From contig NZ_KI519420.1 of assembly GCF_000482465.1 (NCBI RefSeq), positions 760,343-824,342 on the forward strand: DNA of 64,000 nt, written 5' to 3'. The notes under the pieces are model-generated. The model saw only the letters and a list, made by a program, of their open reading frames with translations, was not told the origin of the DNA and did no database searches. The position numbers and the translations under genes were made by a program. Positions 7,831 to 15,923 of the stretch are shown here, piece by piece; the first letter of the stretch is position 1, and every line of letters starts with the position of its first letter. Origin of the DNA: Runella limosa DSM 17973. Its GTDB lineage: Bacteria; Bacteroidota; Bacteroidia; Cytophagales; Spirosomataceae.

Positions 7831-8952
7831 TTACGCATTAAAGAAATCAGGCAATTGTAGGAGTTTACCACCTTCCATGGCCGATTCGTGCGCAAGAATA
7901 CCTACCGATGTCCAGTTGGCCGACTGTGCCGCATTCGGGAACGGATCGCGGTCGTCCACCAAAGCCATCAAAAACTCGTGCACCAAGTGCGGGTGAGAGC
8001 CACCGTGTCCTGCGCCCTGGGTAAACGAAAGGTGCGTATTTTCGGCAATGTCATACACTCCTTTGGTGGTAAAATCTTGGATTTCGGCGGGCAAAAGGTG
8101 CGCGTAATCTGGGGTAGCTACTCGCTCGGGGATTTCGTGCTCTTCTTTTTTCGCCGTGTGAATCACCGCCTCTTCGCCTTCGATGAGTGGCCATTCAAAC
8201 GATTTTTTAGAGCCATACACCTCGAAACTTTCGCGGTACTGACGCGCTACGTCAAACAACGAACGATAGACGTACGCGCTCAAGTCGCTGTCTTTAAACT
8301 TGATGTGTGCCGACTCAACCGCGAAGGGAGAGTTGTGAATCTTGGCTAATTCTTCGCGGATAGTCCCCGAACCAAAACACGACACGTACTCGGCTTCTAA
8401 TTTGAGCAAACCTGCCACAGGCCCTACGCAGTGCGTCGCGTAGTGCATCGGAGGCAATCCTGGCCAGTAGTCAGGCCAGCCGTCCATGTCTTGCTGGTGC
8501 GATGCCTTCAAGAACTGAACTTTCCCTAGTTCGCCTTTTTCGTACAATTCTTTGACAAACAAAAACTCGCGGGCATACACCACGGTCTCCATCATCATGT
8601 ATTTTTTGCCCGTTTCTTTGACGGCTTTTACGATTTCCATGCACTCTTCTACGCTGGTAGCCATTGGAACCGTACAAGCGACGTGTTTTCCTGCGCGAAG
8701 CGCTTTTAAACTTTGTTCGGCGTGGTTAGGAATGGGCGAGTTGATGTGAACCGCGTCGATATTTGGGTCCTTGAGTAGCTCGTCGTAATCAGAATAGCGT
8801 ACGTCAATGCCAAAAGCATCGCCGATGGCGTTGAGTTTTTCGACGTTACGTTGGCAAATGGCGTACATATTGGCGTTTGGGTGGCGCTGATAAATCGGAA
8901 TAAATTCGGCACCAAAGCCCAGACCTACAATGGCAATGTTAATTTTTTTCAT
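7831..8952 (-). CDS. Gfo/Idh/MocA-family oxidoreductase with an altered catalytic motif
   Basis: A 373-residue cytoplasmic NAD(P)-dependent sugar oxidoreductase. The N-terminal Rossmann motif is IAIVGLGFGAEFIPIYQRH (G10, G12, G14). The family's usual EKP motif, whose lysine is catalytic, is here TVP (residues 94-96 in HVACTVPMATS). The downstream His-containing segment MHYATHCVGPVAG is retained. Substitution of the lysine suggests a subfamily with a different catalytic residue or a changed reaction. The gene follows the isomerase gene at 9012-9842 by 59 bases on the same strand, so the two are very likely cotranscribed, and the periplasmic ThuA-fusion gene comes next after the repeat block. 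A role in handling an oxidised (keto) sugar is inferred. Confidence 0.88.
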   Translation of the reverse strand: MKKINIAIVGLGFGAEFIPIYQRHPNANMYAICQRNVEKLNAIGDAFGIDVRYSDYDELLKDPNIDAVHINSPIPNHAEQSLKALRAGKHVACTVPMATSVEECMEIVKAVKETGKKYMMMETVVYAREFLFVKELYEKGELGKVQFLKASHQQDMDGWPDYWPGLPPMHYATHCVGPVAGLLKLEAEYVSCFGSGTIREELAKIHNSPFAVESAHIKFKDSDLSAYVYRSLFDVARQYRESFEVYGSKKSFEWPLIEGEEAVIHTAKKEEHEIPERVATPDYAHLLPAEIQDFTTKGVYDIAENTHLSFTQGAGHGGSHPHLVHEFLMALVDDRDPFPNAAQSANWTSVGILAHESAMEGGKLLQLPDFFNA

Positions 8953-9011
8953 GGAAAAAACGTGTTGATTGGGTGTTTTTTGGAATCAAATAAAGAGGTG
9001 AATATGAGTCG

Positions 9012-9842
9012 TTAAGCTAGAACAGAGTTTTTGATAAAGGACAAGCCGTCGCGCATGAGTTGTTCTTCCGAATCAAACATTTTACGCCAAATATTAGCGG
9101 CAGGGAGTTTCGGACTGAAAGCTTCGATGCTCAACCAACCATCGTAATTGATGTCTTTGATGGCTTGGAACGTGCCTTTCCAGTCCACGTTTCCTTTTCC
9201 TGGGGTACTGCGGTCGTTTTCTGAAAGTTGAATAAACGCAATGCGGTCGCCCATGCTGCGGATACAATCCCCAATGTTTTTCTCTTCGATGTTGGCATGG
9301 AAGGTATCAAACATGATTTTGCAGTTGGGGTGGTTGACGTCATCGACAAAGCGCGTAAGTTCGTCGCCGCAACTGGTGAGGTATAATTCAAAGCGATTGA
9401 GGTATTCTAATCCCAATAAAATACCCTGCTGTTGGGCGTAGTCGGCCAATTGGTAAATTCCTTCTACTCCCCATTTCCACTCATCGGCGGTGGCAGGTTG
9501 TCCCGTAAAAACGCCCAAAGCTGAGTGGTAGGGCCCCATAAGCTTGGTCGCTCCAAGCACAGCCCCACAGTCAACAACCCGCTTGAGGTTTTCGAGCGCG
9601 TAGGCACGAATGGCAGGGTCGGAGCTGATGAGATTTTCGGCGGGGCCGCAGAAAGTGTCGCATTCACGGTGCAGACCCAATTCGTCCAATTTTTTACGCC
9701 ACTGATGCCAAGCGTCAGGGTTGGTATTGAAAATGGGTACTTCTACCCCTTCAAACCCGATTTCCCGAATCAGTTCTAAAGTCGGGAAGAGGCTCTCGTC
9801 GATTTGAGTGCCCCAAAGCAACAAATTCATACTGTATTTCAT
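9012..9842 (-). CDS. Sugar phosphate isomerase/epimerase (xylose isomerase-like TIM barrel)
   Basis: A 276-residue protein of the AP-endonuclease-2/xylose isomerase-like TIM-barrel superfamily. Typical features are the opening MKYSMNLLLWGTQ, the strand IGFEGVEVPIF, the metal-site region LLGLEYLNRFE, the segment IMFDTFHANIEEKN and the C-terminal WLSIEAFSPKLP, which together provide the Glu/Asp/His metal ligands. Members isomerise or epimerise keto-sugars or inosose-like compounds. No signal peptide is seen, so it acts in the cytoplasm. It is the first gene of a leftward unit with the oxidoreductase, a pairing common in sugar catabolic loci. The exact substrate cannot be assigned. Confidence 0.88.
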   Translation of the reverse strand: MKYSMNLLLWGTQIDESLFPTLELIREIGFEGVEVPIFNTNPDAWHQWRKKLDELGLHRECDTFCGPAENLISSDPAIRAYALENLKRVVDCGAVLGATKLMGPYHSALGVFTGQPATADEWKWGVEGIYQLADYAQQQGILLGLEYLNRFELYLTSCGDELTRFVDDVNHPNCKIMFDTFHANIEEKNIGDCIRSMGDRIAFIQLSENDRSTPGKGNVDWKGTFQAIKDINYDGWLSIEAFSPKLPAANIWRKMFDSEEQLMRDGLSFIKNSVLA

Positions 9843-10029
9843 AATGCAATTTTATGGAGAAATAGTGCTAAAAACCTATTGTTTGTTTGCAGGTTTTGAC
9901 TGTATTTTGATTGAAAAGTTTTATTTTGAATAAATTTTGGTTAAAAAAATGTTATTACAAACAACATTAAGCAAAATGTAAGCTGTTTCTAAAAGGCAAG
10001 GTTTTGGAGAATATAGCCTACTTTTGTGT

Positions 10030-11940
10030 ATGAATTATTTCAAAAATTTACAGGAATTACTGAAAGTAGAGCGTGAAGAGGATTTACGCCAATACCAACG
10101 ATTGACCGAACAAGCTTCGGTGGCCGAGCGCCGCGCCAACGGCCTTACGTGGTATCCCGTGGCGATACGTGGTTCGGAAATGAGTAGAGGCGATTATTTG
10201 TCGGTCGAACTCGAACGCACGACGCACCAAGATATTCCACACCAATTTCGTTTTGGGATTCCAGCGGTTTTCTTTGGCAACCACGACCCTAAAAACGACC
10301 GTGTAGAAGGCACGATTGCGCACCAAAGCGGAAATCGACTACGAATTACCCTCCGCACCGACGAACTGCCCGACTGGACCCGCGACGGAAAGCTGGGCGT
10401 GGAAGTGCTTTTTGATGATAATAGTTACGAAGAAATGCAATCGGCGCTCAAGCAAGCAATGGCCGTAGCAGAAGGGGCAGCCACTCCCACCAGAGAACTT
10501 GTACAGGTTTTAGCGGGAAATAAAACCCCGACATTTAAAGAAAATGAGCCCGAAATAGCACTTCCACGCCTCAACGAATCGCAGCAACGCGCCGTACACA
10601 CTATTCTGAAAGCCAACGAATTAGCGATTGTCCACGGGCCGCCAGGTACGGGAAAAACGACTACGTTGGTGCAAGCAATCAAAGCGTTGGTTCGCCGTGA
10701 TAATCAGAAAATATTGGTGGTAGCTCCCAGCAATACGGCGGTGGATTTGTTGAGTGAAAAGCTTCATTTAGAGGGTGTTAATGTGTTGCGCGTTGGAAAC
10801 CCTGCCCGCGTTACCGAACGCCTCATGTCGTTGACATTAGATGGAAAAATGTCGGAGCACCCCCAACTAAAAGAAGTGAAGCGCCTCAAAAAGCAAGCGC
10901 AGGAGTTTAAAAACATGGCGCACAAATACAAGCGGAGTTTTGGTAAGTCGGAACGTGATCAACGTAAGTTACTCTTTGAAGAAGCCCACAAAATCATGAA
11001 AGAAGTGGGGAATATAGAGCAATACATCATTGATGATTTGATGACCAAAACGCAAGTCGTGACGGCTACGTTGGTAGGTTCTAATCATTATACGGTACGG
11101 TCGGGGCGGTATCAGACGGTGGTGATTGATGAAGCGGGGCAAGCCCTTGAACCTGCCTGCTGGATTCCGTTGTTGAAAGCTGAAAAAGTGGTGTTGGCAG
11201 GTGACCATTGTCAGCTTCCTCCTACCATTAAATCGGAATCGGCGGCAAAAAGTGGTTTAAGTAAGACATTGCTCGAAAAATGCGTAGAGCTGCATCCGCA
11301 AGCTGTGACGTTGCTCGAAGAACAATACCGCATGAACGAGCAAATTATGGGTTATTCGTCGCAAGTGTTTTATAAAAATCTGTTAAAAGCCCACGCATCG
11401 GTGGCCAAACGGCGCCTTTTTGCGGAAGATAACCCCTTGCTTTTTATTGATACCGCTGGTTGTGGTTTCGACGAAAAGATAGAAGGCACGAGCGCGACTA
11501 ACCCCGAAGAAGCGGGTCTTTTGCTCAAGCACCTCAGCCAGTTTATGGCCGAGTGGGCTTCCAAAACCAAAACACCCAACGAAGTACCAAGTGTGGCCAT
11601 TATTTCGCCTTACAAACAACAAATCCAAGTTCTCAGCGGCCAACTGACGCAGGTTGCTGATTTGCAATCTTTTTTGCCTGCTATTGCCGTAAATACCGTG
11701 GATAGTTTTCAAGGGCAAGAACGGGATATTGTCTATATCAGCATGACCAGAAGTAATGCCGAAGGAGTAATCGGTTTCTTGGCCGACATTCGACGCATGA
11801 ACGTAGCAATGACCCGAGCTCGCAAAAAATTGGTCATTGTGGGGGATAGCGCTACCTTGGCGCAGTTTCCGTTTTATGCCGATTTTATCGCTTATGCCGA
11901 GTCGATAGACGCCTATCAAAGTGCTTGGGAATGGATGTAG
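10030..11940 (+). CDS. SF1B DNA/RNA helicase, UPF1/IGHMBP2-like
   Basis: A 636-residue superfamily-1 helicase. The N-terminal 180 residues form an OB/stalk-like region; Walker A GPPGTGKTTTL is at about residue 202, the DEAG box (VVIDEAGQALEP) at about 366, motif III AGDHCQLPPT, then EEQYRMNEQIM, motif V NTVDSFQGQERDIVYIS and motif VI RRMNVAMTRARKK. The order and spacing match the AAA_11/AAA_12 helicases of the UPF1/SMUBP-2 group, which unwind DNA or RNA 5' to 3'. The start is ATG 10030; a TTG at 10024 is in frame but less likely. It stands alone, flanked by a divergent sugar operon and a downstream regulator gene. A candidate TAnnTTTG box (10019-10026) lies almost on the start. Confidence 0.92.
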   Translation: MNYFKNLQELLKVEREEDLRQYQRLTEQASVAERRANGLTWYPVAIRGSEMSRGDYLSVELERTTHQDIPHQFRFGIPAVFFGNHDPKNDRVEGTIAHQSGNRLRITLRTDELPDWTRDGKLGVEVLFDDNSYEEMQSALKQAMAVAEGAATPTRELVQVLAGNKTPTFKENEPEIALPRLNESQQRAVHTILKANELAIVHGPPGTGKTTTLVQAIKALVRRDNQKILVVAPSNTAVDLLSEKLHLEGVNVLRVGNPARVTERLMSLTLDGKMSEHPQLKEVKRLKKQAQEFKNMAHKYKRSFGKSERDQRKLLFEEAHKIMKEVGNIEQYIIDDLMTKTQVVTATLVGSNHYTVRSGRYQTVVIDEAGQALEPACWIPLLKAEKVVLAGDHCQLPPTIKSESAAKSGLSKTLLEKCVELHPQAVTLLEEQYRMNEQIMGYSSQVFYKNLLKAHASVAKRRLFAEDNPLLFIDTAGCGFDEKIEGTSATNPEEAGLLLKHLSQFMAEWASKTKTPNEVPSVAIISPYKQQIQVLSGQLTQVADLQSFLPAIAVNTVDSFQGQERDIVYISMTRSNAEGVIGFLADIRRMNVAMTRARKKLVIVGDSATLAQFPFYADFIAYAESIDAYQSAWEWM

Positions 11941-11960
11941 TAAGAGGCTTTTAACTGTAT

Positions 11961-11996
11961 TTTGACTGAGATAGGAACATATTTCTTCTATTTTTG
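11961..11996 (+). promoter_or_regulatory. Candidate promoter of the AraC-family regulator
   Basis: TATTTTTG at 11989-11996 matches TAnnTTTG and ends 27 bases before the ATG at 12024. TTTG at 11961-11964 could be the -33 box, but the 24-base spacer is longer than usual. The -33 part overlaps a 16-base sequence that recurs upstream of the isomerase gene (9899-9914). Confidence 0.4.
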
Positions 11997-12023
11997 TTAA
12001 ATAATAGCTAACCCACACGCAAG

Positions 12024-12899
12024 ATGAGAATACCCTTACGTAAAGAGCTGAGTGCGCCTACGTCTTCGTTTATGGCGCTTGAGCTGGTCGAAGCTCATTT
12101 TGATCCTAATTGGCATTTTCACCCACACTACCAGATTTTTACCGTAGTAGAAGGGTCAGGGACACGGTTTATTGGGGACGATATTCGACATTTTGAAGCA
12201 GGAGATACGGTTTTTTTGGGACCCAATGTTCCGCACCTTTGGCGTAGCGACCGAGCGTATTTTGAAGGAAACTCAGGGCTGAAAACACACGGTGTTGTGG
12301 TGTATTTTACGGAAGATTTTTTGGGAGAATCGTTTTTTCAAAAACCAGAAATGCACTTGCTCCGACAATTATTACAAAAGAGTTATCGAGGACTTGATAT
12401 TGTAGGAGGTGCGCGTGAATACGTACGAAAAAGTTTGGAGGGGCTTTCTAAAACCGATGGTTTTGAGGCAATTCTCCAGCTTTTGACCATGCTGAATTAC
12501 TTGTCGCATTCTACCGAAACTACCTACATCACGAGCGTGGGGTACGTCAATACCCACAAAGTTTCGGAAACGGAGCGAATGCAGAAGGTGCACGAATACG
12601 TGATGAAACACTTCAAAGAAGAACTCCGCCTCAATGAAGTAGCAGCACTCACCAACATGACCGAAGCGGCTTTTTGTCGGTACTTTAAAAGCCGTACCAA
12701 TAAGACCTTTTCTGACTTTGTGAGCGAGATTCGGGTGGGCTATGCGTGCAAGTTGTTGATAGAAGAAAAATTTTCAGTGACCCAAATCTGTTACGAAAGC
12801 GGCTTTAACACCGTCTCAAACTTCAACAGACAATTTAAAAACCTCACTGGAAAATCGCCCTTGCAGTACCAAAAAGAGTACACACGCGCGGGCGGCTAA
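12024..12899 (+). CDS. AraC-family transcriptional regulator with N-terminal cupin
   Basis: A 291-residue regulator. The N-terminus is a cupin sensor (HFDPNWHFHPHYQIFTVVEG and GDTVFLGPNVPHLW), the C-terminus a double helix-turn-helix AraC domain (about 190-285: LRLNEVAALTNMTEAAFCRY, then SVTQICYESGFNTVSNFNRQ). Such proteins usually sense a sugar or small metabolite and activate nearby catabolic genes. The closest sugar genes are the leftward isomerase/oxidoreductase unit across the helicase gene, and a short sequence is shared by both upstream regions, so that unit is a possible target. The yraN gene follows after 11 bases and is probably cotranscribed. Confidence 0.92.
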   Translation: MRIPLRKELSAPTSSFMALELVEAHFDPNWHFHPHYQIFTVVEGSGTRFIGDDIRHFEAGDTVFLGPNVPHLWRSDRAYFEGNSGLKTHGVVVYFTEDFLGESFFQKPEMHLLRQLLQKSYRGLDIVGGAREYVRKSLEGLSKTDGFEAILQLLTMLNYLSHSTETTYITSVGYVNTHKVSETERMQKVHEYVMKHFKEELRLNEVAALTNMTEAAFCRYFKSRTNKTFSDFVSEIRVGYACKLLIEEKFSVTQICYESGFNTVSNFNRQFKNLTGKSPLQYQKEYTRAGG

Positions 12900-12910
12900 C
12901 GCACACGCTC

Positions 12911-13264
12911 ATGGCAGAACATTTGGATACTGGAAAACAAGGCGAAGACAAAGCCGCTGAATTTTTGGCCGACAAAGGCTACGAAATCATTGTCAGAAAC
13001 CACCGCTACCGCCACGCGGAAATCGACATTATCGCCAAAAAGAACAAAATTTTGGTGTTTGTAGAAGTTAAAACCCGTACCAATCTCAGCTACGGAATGC
13101 CCGAAGAGTTTGTGGACGCCACCAAGCGCCGACTCATTATGAAGGCCGCCGAAAACTACATTTTTGACCGCGATTGGCACGGCGACATTCGCTTTGATGT
13201 TGTTTCGGTCATTATTAATTCAGGTACTGTTCAGATTCACCACATCGAAGACGCGTTTTATTGA
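12911..13264 (+). CDS. YraN/UPF0102 family endonuclease-like protein
   Basis: A 117-residue protein with the full YraN fold: MAEHLDTGKQGEDKAAEFL at the N-terminus, then the restriction-endonuclease-like core HAEIDIIAKK followed by LVFVEVKTR, which supplies the E...D...ExK pattern of PD-(D/E)XK nucleases. The function of the family remains uncertain, although nuclease and Holliday-junction-related roles have been proposed. Its length matches the family. It follows the AraC gene by 11 bases, and its last 7 bases overlap the convergent barstar-like gene. Confidence 0.9.
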   Translation: MAEHLDTGKQGEDKAAEFLADKGYEIIVRNHRYRHAEIDIIAKKNKILVFVEVKTRTNLSYGMPEEFVDATKRRLIMKAAENYIFDRDWHGDIRFDVVSVIINSGTVQIHHIEDAFY

Positions 13265-13680
13265 GCCACGTAAGCGATGCCTTCTTCGTCGAGCAATGAA
13301 GCAATGCGTTCGTTGGTTTGAAAAACGATTTTGACGTTTTTAGGCTCCATGTCATCGTCCACCCATTTCCAGTCTTCGGCGGTGGCATCGAGCATATTGA
13401 GGAGTTCAAATATTTTCTTGGGTTTTTCTTGCGCTAAAAAGCCGTCTGAGTTTTTGACAAAAATGGCTACGTCCGAAGCCGAAATCCATTCCAAATCGTT
13501 CAAAAATTCGTCGAGCGATTCCAAATCATGTTCAAAATCTTCAGGAAAGCCAAGGCCCTTTTCGATGGCTTGGTAAAAAGCAGCGAGGGTTGGGATTTTT
13601 GCCCCGTCAATAATAGCTACGCGATAGGCTGAAAAAGCACTGCCCAAAGTGGGTGTGGATAGAAGAATAAAATTGGCCAT
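13258..13680 (-). CDS. Barstar-like (RNase inhibitor family) protein
   Basis: A 140-residue acidic protein whose N-terminal half fits the barstar pattern: a strand with YRVAIIDGAKIPTLAAFYQA, then LGFPEDFEHDLESLDEFLND and LEWISASDVAIFVKN, which correspond to the nuclease-binding helix and the strand after it. Classical barstar is about 90 residues; this one carries an extra C-terminal domain of about 45 residues. Barstar proteins neutralise barnase-type ribonucleases, but no barnase-like gene is in the window, so this may be an orphan immunity protein or a housekeeping relative. Its start ATG lies 2 bases from the next gene's upstream stop, so it is cotranscribed with the BatD-like gene. Confidence 0.7.
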   Translation of the reverse strand: MANFILLSTPTLGSAFSAYRVAIIDGAKIPTLAAFYQAIEKGLGFPEDFEHDLESLDEFLNDLEWISASDVAIFVKNSDGFLAQEKPKKIFELLNMLDATAEDWKWVDDDMEPKNVKIVFQTNERIASLLDEEGIAYVAQ

Positions 13681-13682
13681 GA

Positions 13683-14594
13683 TTAAGATTGTTTGGCTTT
13701 AGTTCGTCCTTTTTGAAGGAGTTCAATGCGTTTGTTACGATAGGTTTGGTCGGCAATATCCCGCAAAATATTGAGTGAATCCGCCGTGTTTCTCGACGAT
13801 ACCCCGCCATAAATCACCCCGTCAATCGACCGCAGGGCTTCGGCCAATTGTTCGTCGGGCAGGTTGTCCATAATCTCCTTGGTGGTGTAAGTCACGTAAG
13901 GTTTACGTTCGAGCCGTTGCAAGTAAATTTTCCAAAGTACCACCACTTTTTCGGCATTTTCGATGCCTTTGGGGCCGTTGATGTCGCGGGTGAGGCGGGT
14001 AAAGCTTCGCTTAAATTCCCGATTTCTCAAAAACATTTGATACAACTCCCATTGGCGGGTCAAGGCTTCGCCAAAGAGCAAATAAACGCCCGTTCCAATC
14101 AAACTAATGAGTAATCCTATGAGCACCAAATACGGGTAGTTGGTTTGGCTTTTTAACGATACAACCAATGTATCAGCCTGTAAGTGAAGCGAATCGGGGA
14201 TATTTCCTTTGATGAGTTCACGCAATTTAATAGCGTCCACATCAGAATAAATGGCTGTACAATCGCGGCCTTCTTTTACCCAAACTGGCACCGAAAGCGA
14301 TTGGTTTTCGGCGAGTTCAAACGAAAGAAGCGTATAGACGGCGCTGTCCAAGCTTCCTTTGGCGTTGGTTTCGGTCGGGAAATAGTCGAGCTTGATGACC
14401 TCAAAGGGGCGGAAAGCAGTGCTGGTATCGGGAAAAAAAACCTCAACCCGAGGCGAATGTCGAAAACTTAGTGCGTACTTAAAAGGCTTTCCTACCTCAA
14501 TGCTATCGGTCAAAAAGTGGCCGTTGGGGCGTTGTTGAGGATAAACGGTAGAAAGCGAGCAAAAGAAGGAAAGAAGTAAAACTAGGCGACGCAC
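13683..14594 (-). CDS. Membrane-anchored periplasmic protein, BatD-like
   Basis: About 303 residues from the GTG at 14594, which gives a good signal peptide (VRRLVLLLSFFCSLSTV, cleavage near YPQQ). A longer reading from 14648 would start inside the icd terminator and is rejected. Residues 25-150 are a periplasmic beta-rich region; one transmembrane helix follows at about 153-174 (YPYLVLIGLLISLIGTGVYL), then a cytoplasmic helical tail. This arrangement resembles BatD-type proteins and their relatives in Bacteroidota, but no MoxR ATPase or von Willebrand (BatA/BatB) genes are adjacent. The barstar-like gene follows directly. The family call is moderate; function unknown. Confidence 0.6.
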   Translation of the reverse strand: MRRLVLLLSFFCSLSTVYPQQRPNGHFLTDSIEVGKPFKYALSFRHSPRVEVFFPDTSTAFRPFEVIKLDYFPTETNAKGSLDSAVYTLLSFELAENQSLSVPVWVKEGRDCTAIYSDVDAIKLRELIKGNIPDSLHLQADTLVVSLKSQTNYPYLVLIGLLISLIGTGVYLLFGEALTRQWELYQMFLRNREFKRSFTRLTRDINGPKGIENAEKVVVLWKIYLQRLERKPYVTYTTKEIMDNLPDEQLAEALRSIDGVIYGGVSSRNTADSLNILRDIADQTYRNKRIELLQKGRTKAKQS

Positions 14595-14609
14595 TGGTAG
14601 AAAAAGAAA

Positions 14610-14639
14610 TTCCCCTCTCCCAGTACTGAGAGAGGGGAA
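14610..14639 (-). terminator. Terminator of icd
   Basis: TTCCCCTCTC at 14610-14619 pairs with 14630-14639, the loop carrying the small palindrome CAGTACTG. Read leftward it is followed by a T-rich stretch (ATTTCTTTTT). It lies 10 bases past the icd stop codon and upstream of the BatD-like start, which supports the shorter start chosen for that gene. Confidence 0.75.
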
Positions 14640-14649
14640 GAAGAACAAT

Positions 14650-15867
14650 TTATTTTGCTATTTTAGCCTGTAAGTTGGCGTCAATAGCATCCAAAAACTC
14701 TTCAGTGTAGAGGTAGTGCTCTCCGTGGCTTACTTTGTTACCATAGATACACACTGCCAAATCTTTTGTCATTTTTCCGCTTTCAACCGTTTCGATACAT
14801 ACGGCTTCGAGTGCGTTACAGAAATCAACGAGTGGTTGGTTGCCGTCCAATTTACCACGGAAAGCCAAGCCACGCGTCCATGCAAAGATAGAAGCGATTG
14901 GGTTGGTTGAAGTACGGTTTCCTTTTTGGTGCTCGCGGTAGTGGCGAGTTACTGTTCCGTGGGCAGCTTCAGCTTCCATTACTTGACCATCTGGTGTCAA
15001 AAGAACTGAAGTCATCAAGCCCAATGAACCGAAACCTTGTGCTACTGTATCCGATTGAACGTCGCCGTCGTAGTTTTTACATGCCCACACGAAGTTACCG
15101 TTCCATTTCAAAGCTGACGCCACCATGTCGTCGATAAGGCGGTGCTCATAATGAACGCCTTTGTCTTTGAATTCGGTTTCGTAGATTTCTTGGAAAATAT
15201 CTTTGAAACGGCCGTCGTATTTCTTCAAAATGGTGTTTTTTGTAGAAAGATACACAGGCCATCCTTTTTGCAAACCTACTTGGAGACAAGCACGGGCAAA
15301 GCCACGGATTGACTCGTCGGTGTTGTACATGGCCATGGCTACGCCATCGCTCTTGAAGTTGTAAACTTCGTGTTCGATAACCGTTCCGTCTTCGCCTTCA
15401 AACTTGATAGTCAATTTTCCTTTGCCTTTGGTAACAAAGTCAGTAGCGCGGTATTGGTCACCAAACGCGTGACGTCCAACGATGATTGGCGCATCCCAGT
15501 TGGTTACTAAACGAGGTACATTTTGGCAAACGATTGGCTCACGGAATACAGTACCATCCAAGATGTTACGGATAGTTCCGTTAGGTGATTTCCACATTTG
15601 CTTCAATCCAAACTCTTCTACGCGTTGCTCGTCAGGAGTGATAGTAGCACATTTGATACCAACACCGTATTGACGAATGGCATTTGCGGCGTCAACCGTT
15701 ACTTGGTCATTTGTTTCGTCACGGTATTCGATGCCAAGGTCGTAGTATTTAATATCAACGTCTAAGTATGGCAGGATAAGTTTATCTTTGATAAAACGCC
15801 AGATGATTCGGGTCATTTCATCGCCGTCAAGTTCGACGACAGGGTTAGCCACTTTTATTTTTTCCAT
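14650..15867 (-). CDS. icd: NADP-dependent isocitrate dehydrogenase (IDH1-like, homodimeric)
   Basis: A 405-residue enzyme of the TCA cycle that oxidatively decarboxylates isocitrate to 2-oxoglutarate with NADP+. The sequence is of the eukaryotic/IDH1-type subfamily: opening [20 protein letters not shown], the substrate loop [20 protein letters not shown], the metal site [20 protein letters not shown] and the NADP region [17 protein letters not shown]. The length and all key residues are intact. The gene is monocistronic, with a terminator downstream. A possible TATATTTG -7 box (15911-15918, leftward) lies 43 bases before the start. Confidence 0.96.
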   Translation of the reverse strand: MEKIKVANPVVELDGDEMTRIIWRFIKDKLILPYLDVDIKYYDLGIEYRDETNDQVTVDAANAIRQYGVGIKCATITPDEQRVEEFGLKQMWKSPNGTIRNILDGTVFREPIVCQNVPRLVTNWDAPIIVGRHAFGDQYRATDFVTKGKGKLTIKFEGEDGTVIEHEVYNFKSDGVAMAMYNTDESIRGFARACLQVGLQKGWPVYLSTKNTILKKYDGRFKDIFQEIYETEFKDKGVHYEHRLIDDMVASALKWNGNFVWACKNYDGDVQSDTVAQGFGSLGLMTSVLLTPDGQVMEAEAAHGTVTRHYREHQKGNRTSTNPIASIFAWTRGLAFRGKLDGNQPLVDFCNALEAVCIETVESGKMTKDLAVCIYGNKVSHGEHYLYTEEFLDAIDANLQAKIAK

Positions 15868-15910
15868 GTGCGCAACTTAAAATTGGGGGATGATGAGTTA
15901 AACAAAGATG

Positions 15911-15918
15911 CAAATATA
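15911..15918 (-). promoter_or_regulatory. Candidate -7 element of icd
   Basis: Leftward TATATTTG matches TAnnTTTG, 43 bases upstream of the icd ATG. No well-placed -33 box is seen. It falls between icd and the end of the polymerase-like gene. Confidence 0.35.
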
Positions 15919-15923
15919 ACCAA

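Noticed and set aside
10030-11940. UPF1-like helicase as part of a defence island
   Set aside because: It stands alone between metabolic and regulatory genes with no nuclease, methylase or sensor gene beside it.
14595-14648. Longer start of the BatD-like protein
   Set aside because: It reads through the icd terminator hairpin and adds residues before a good signal peptide starting with GTG 14594.
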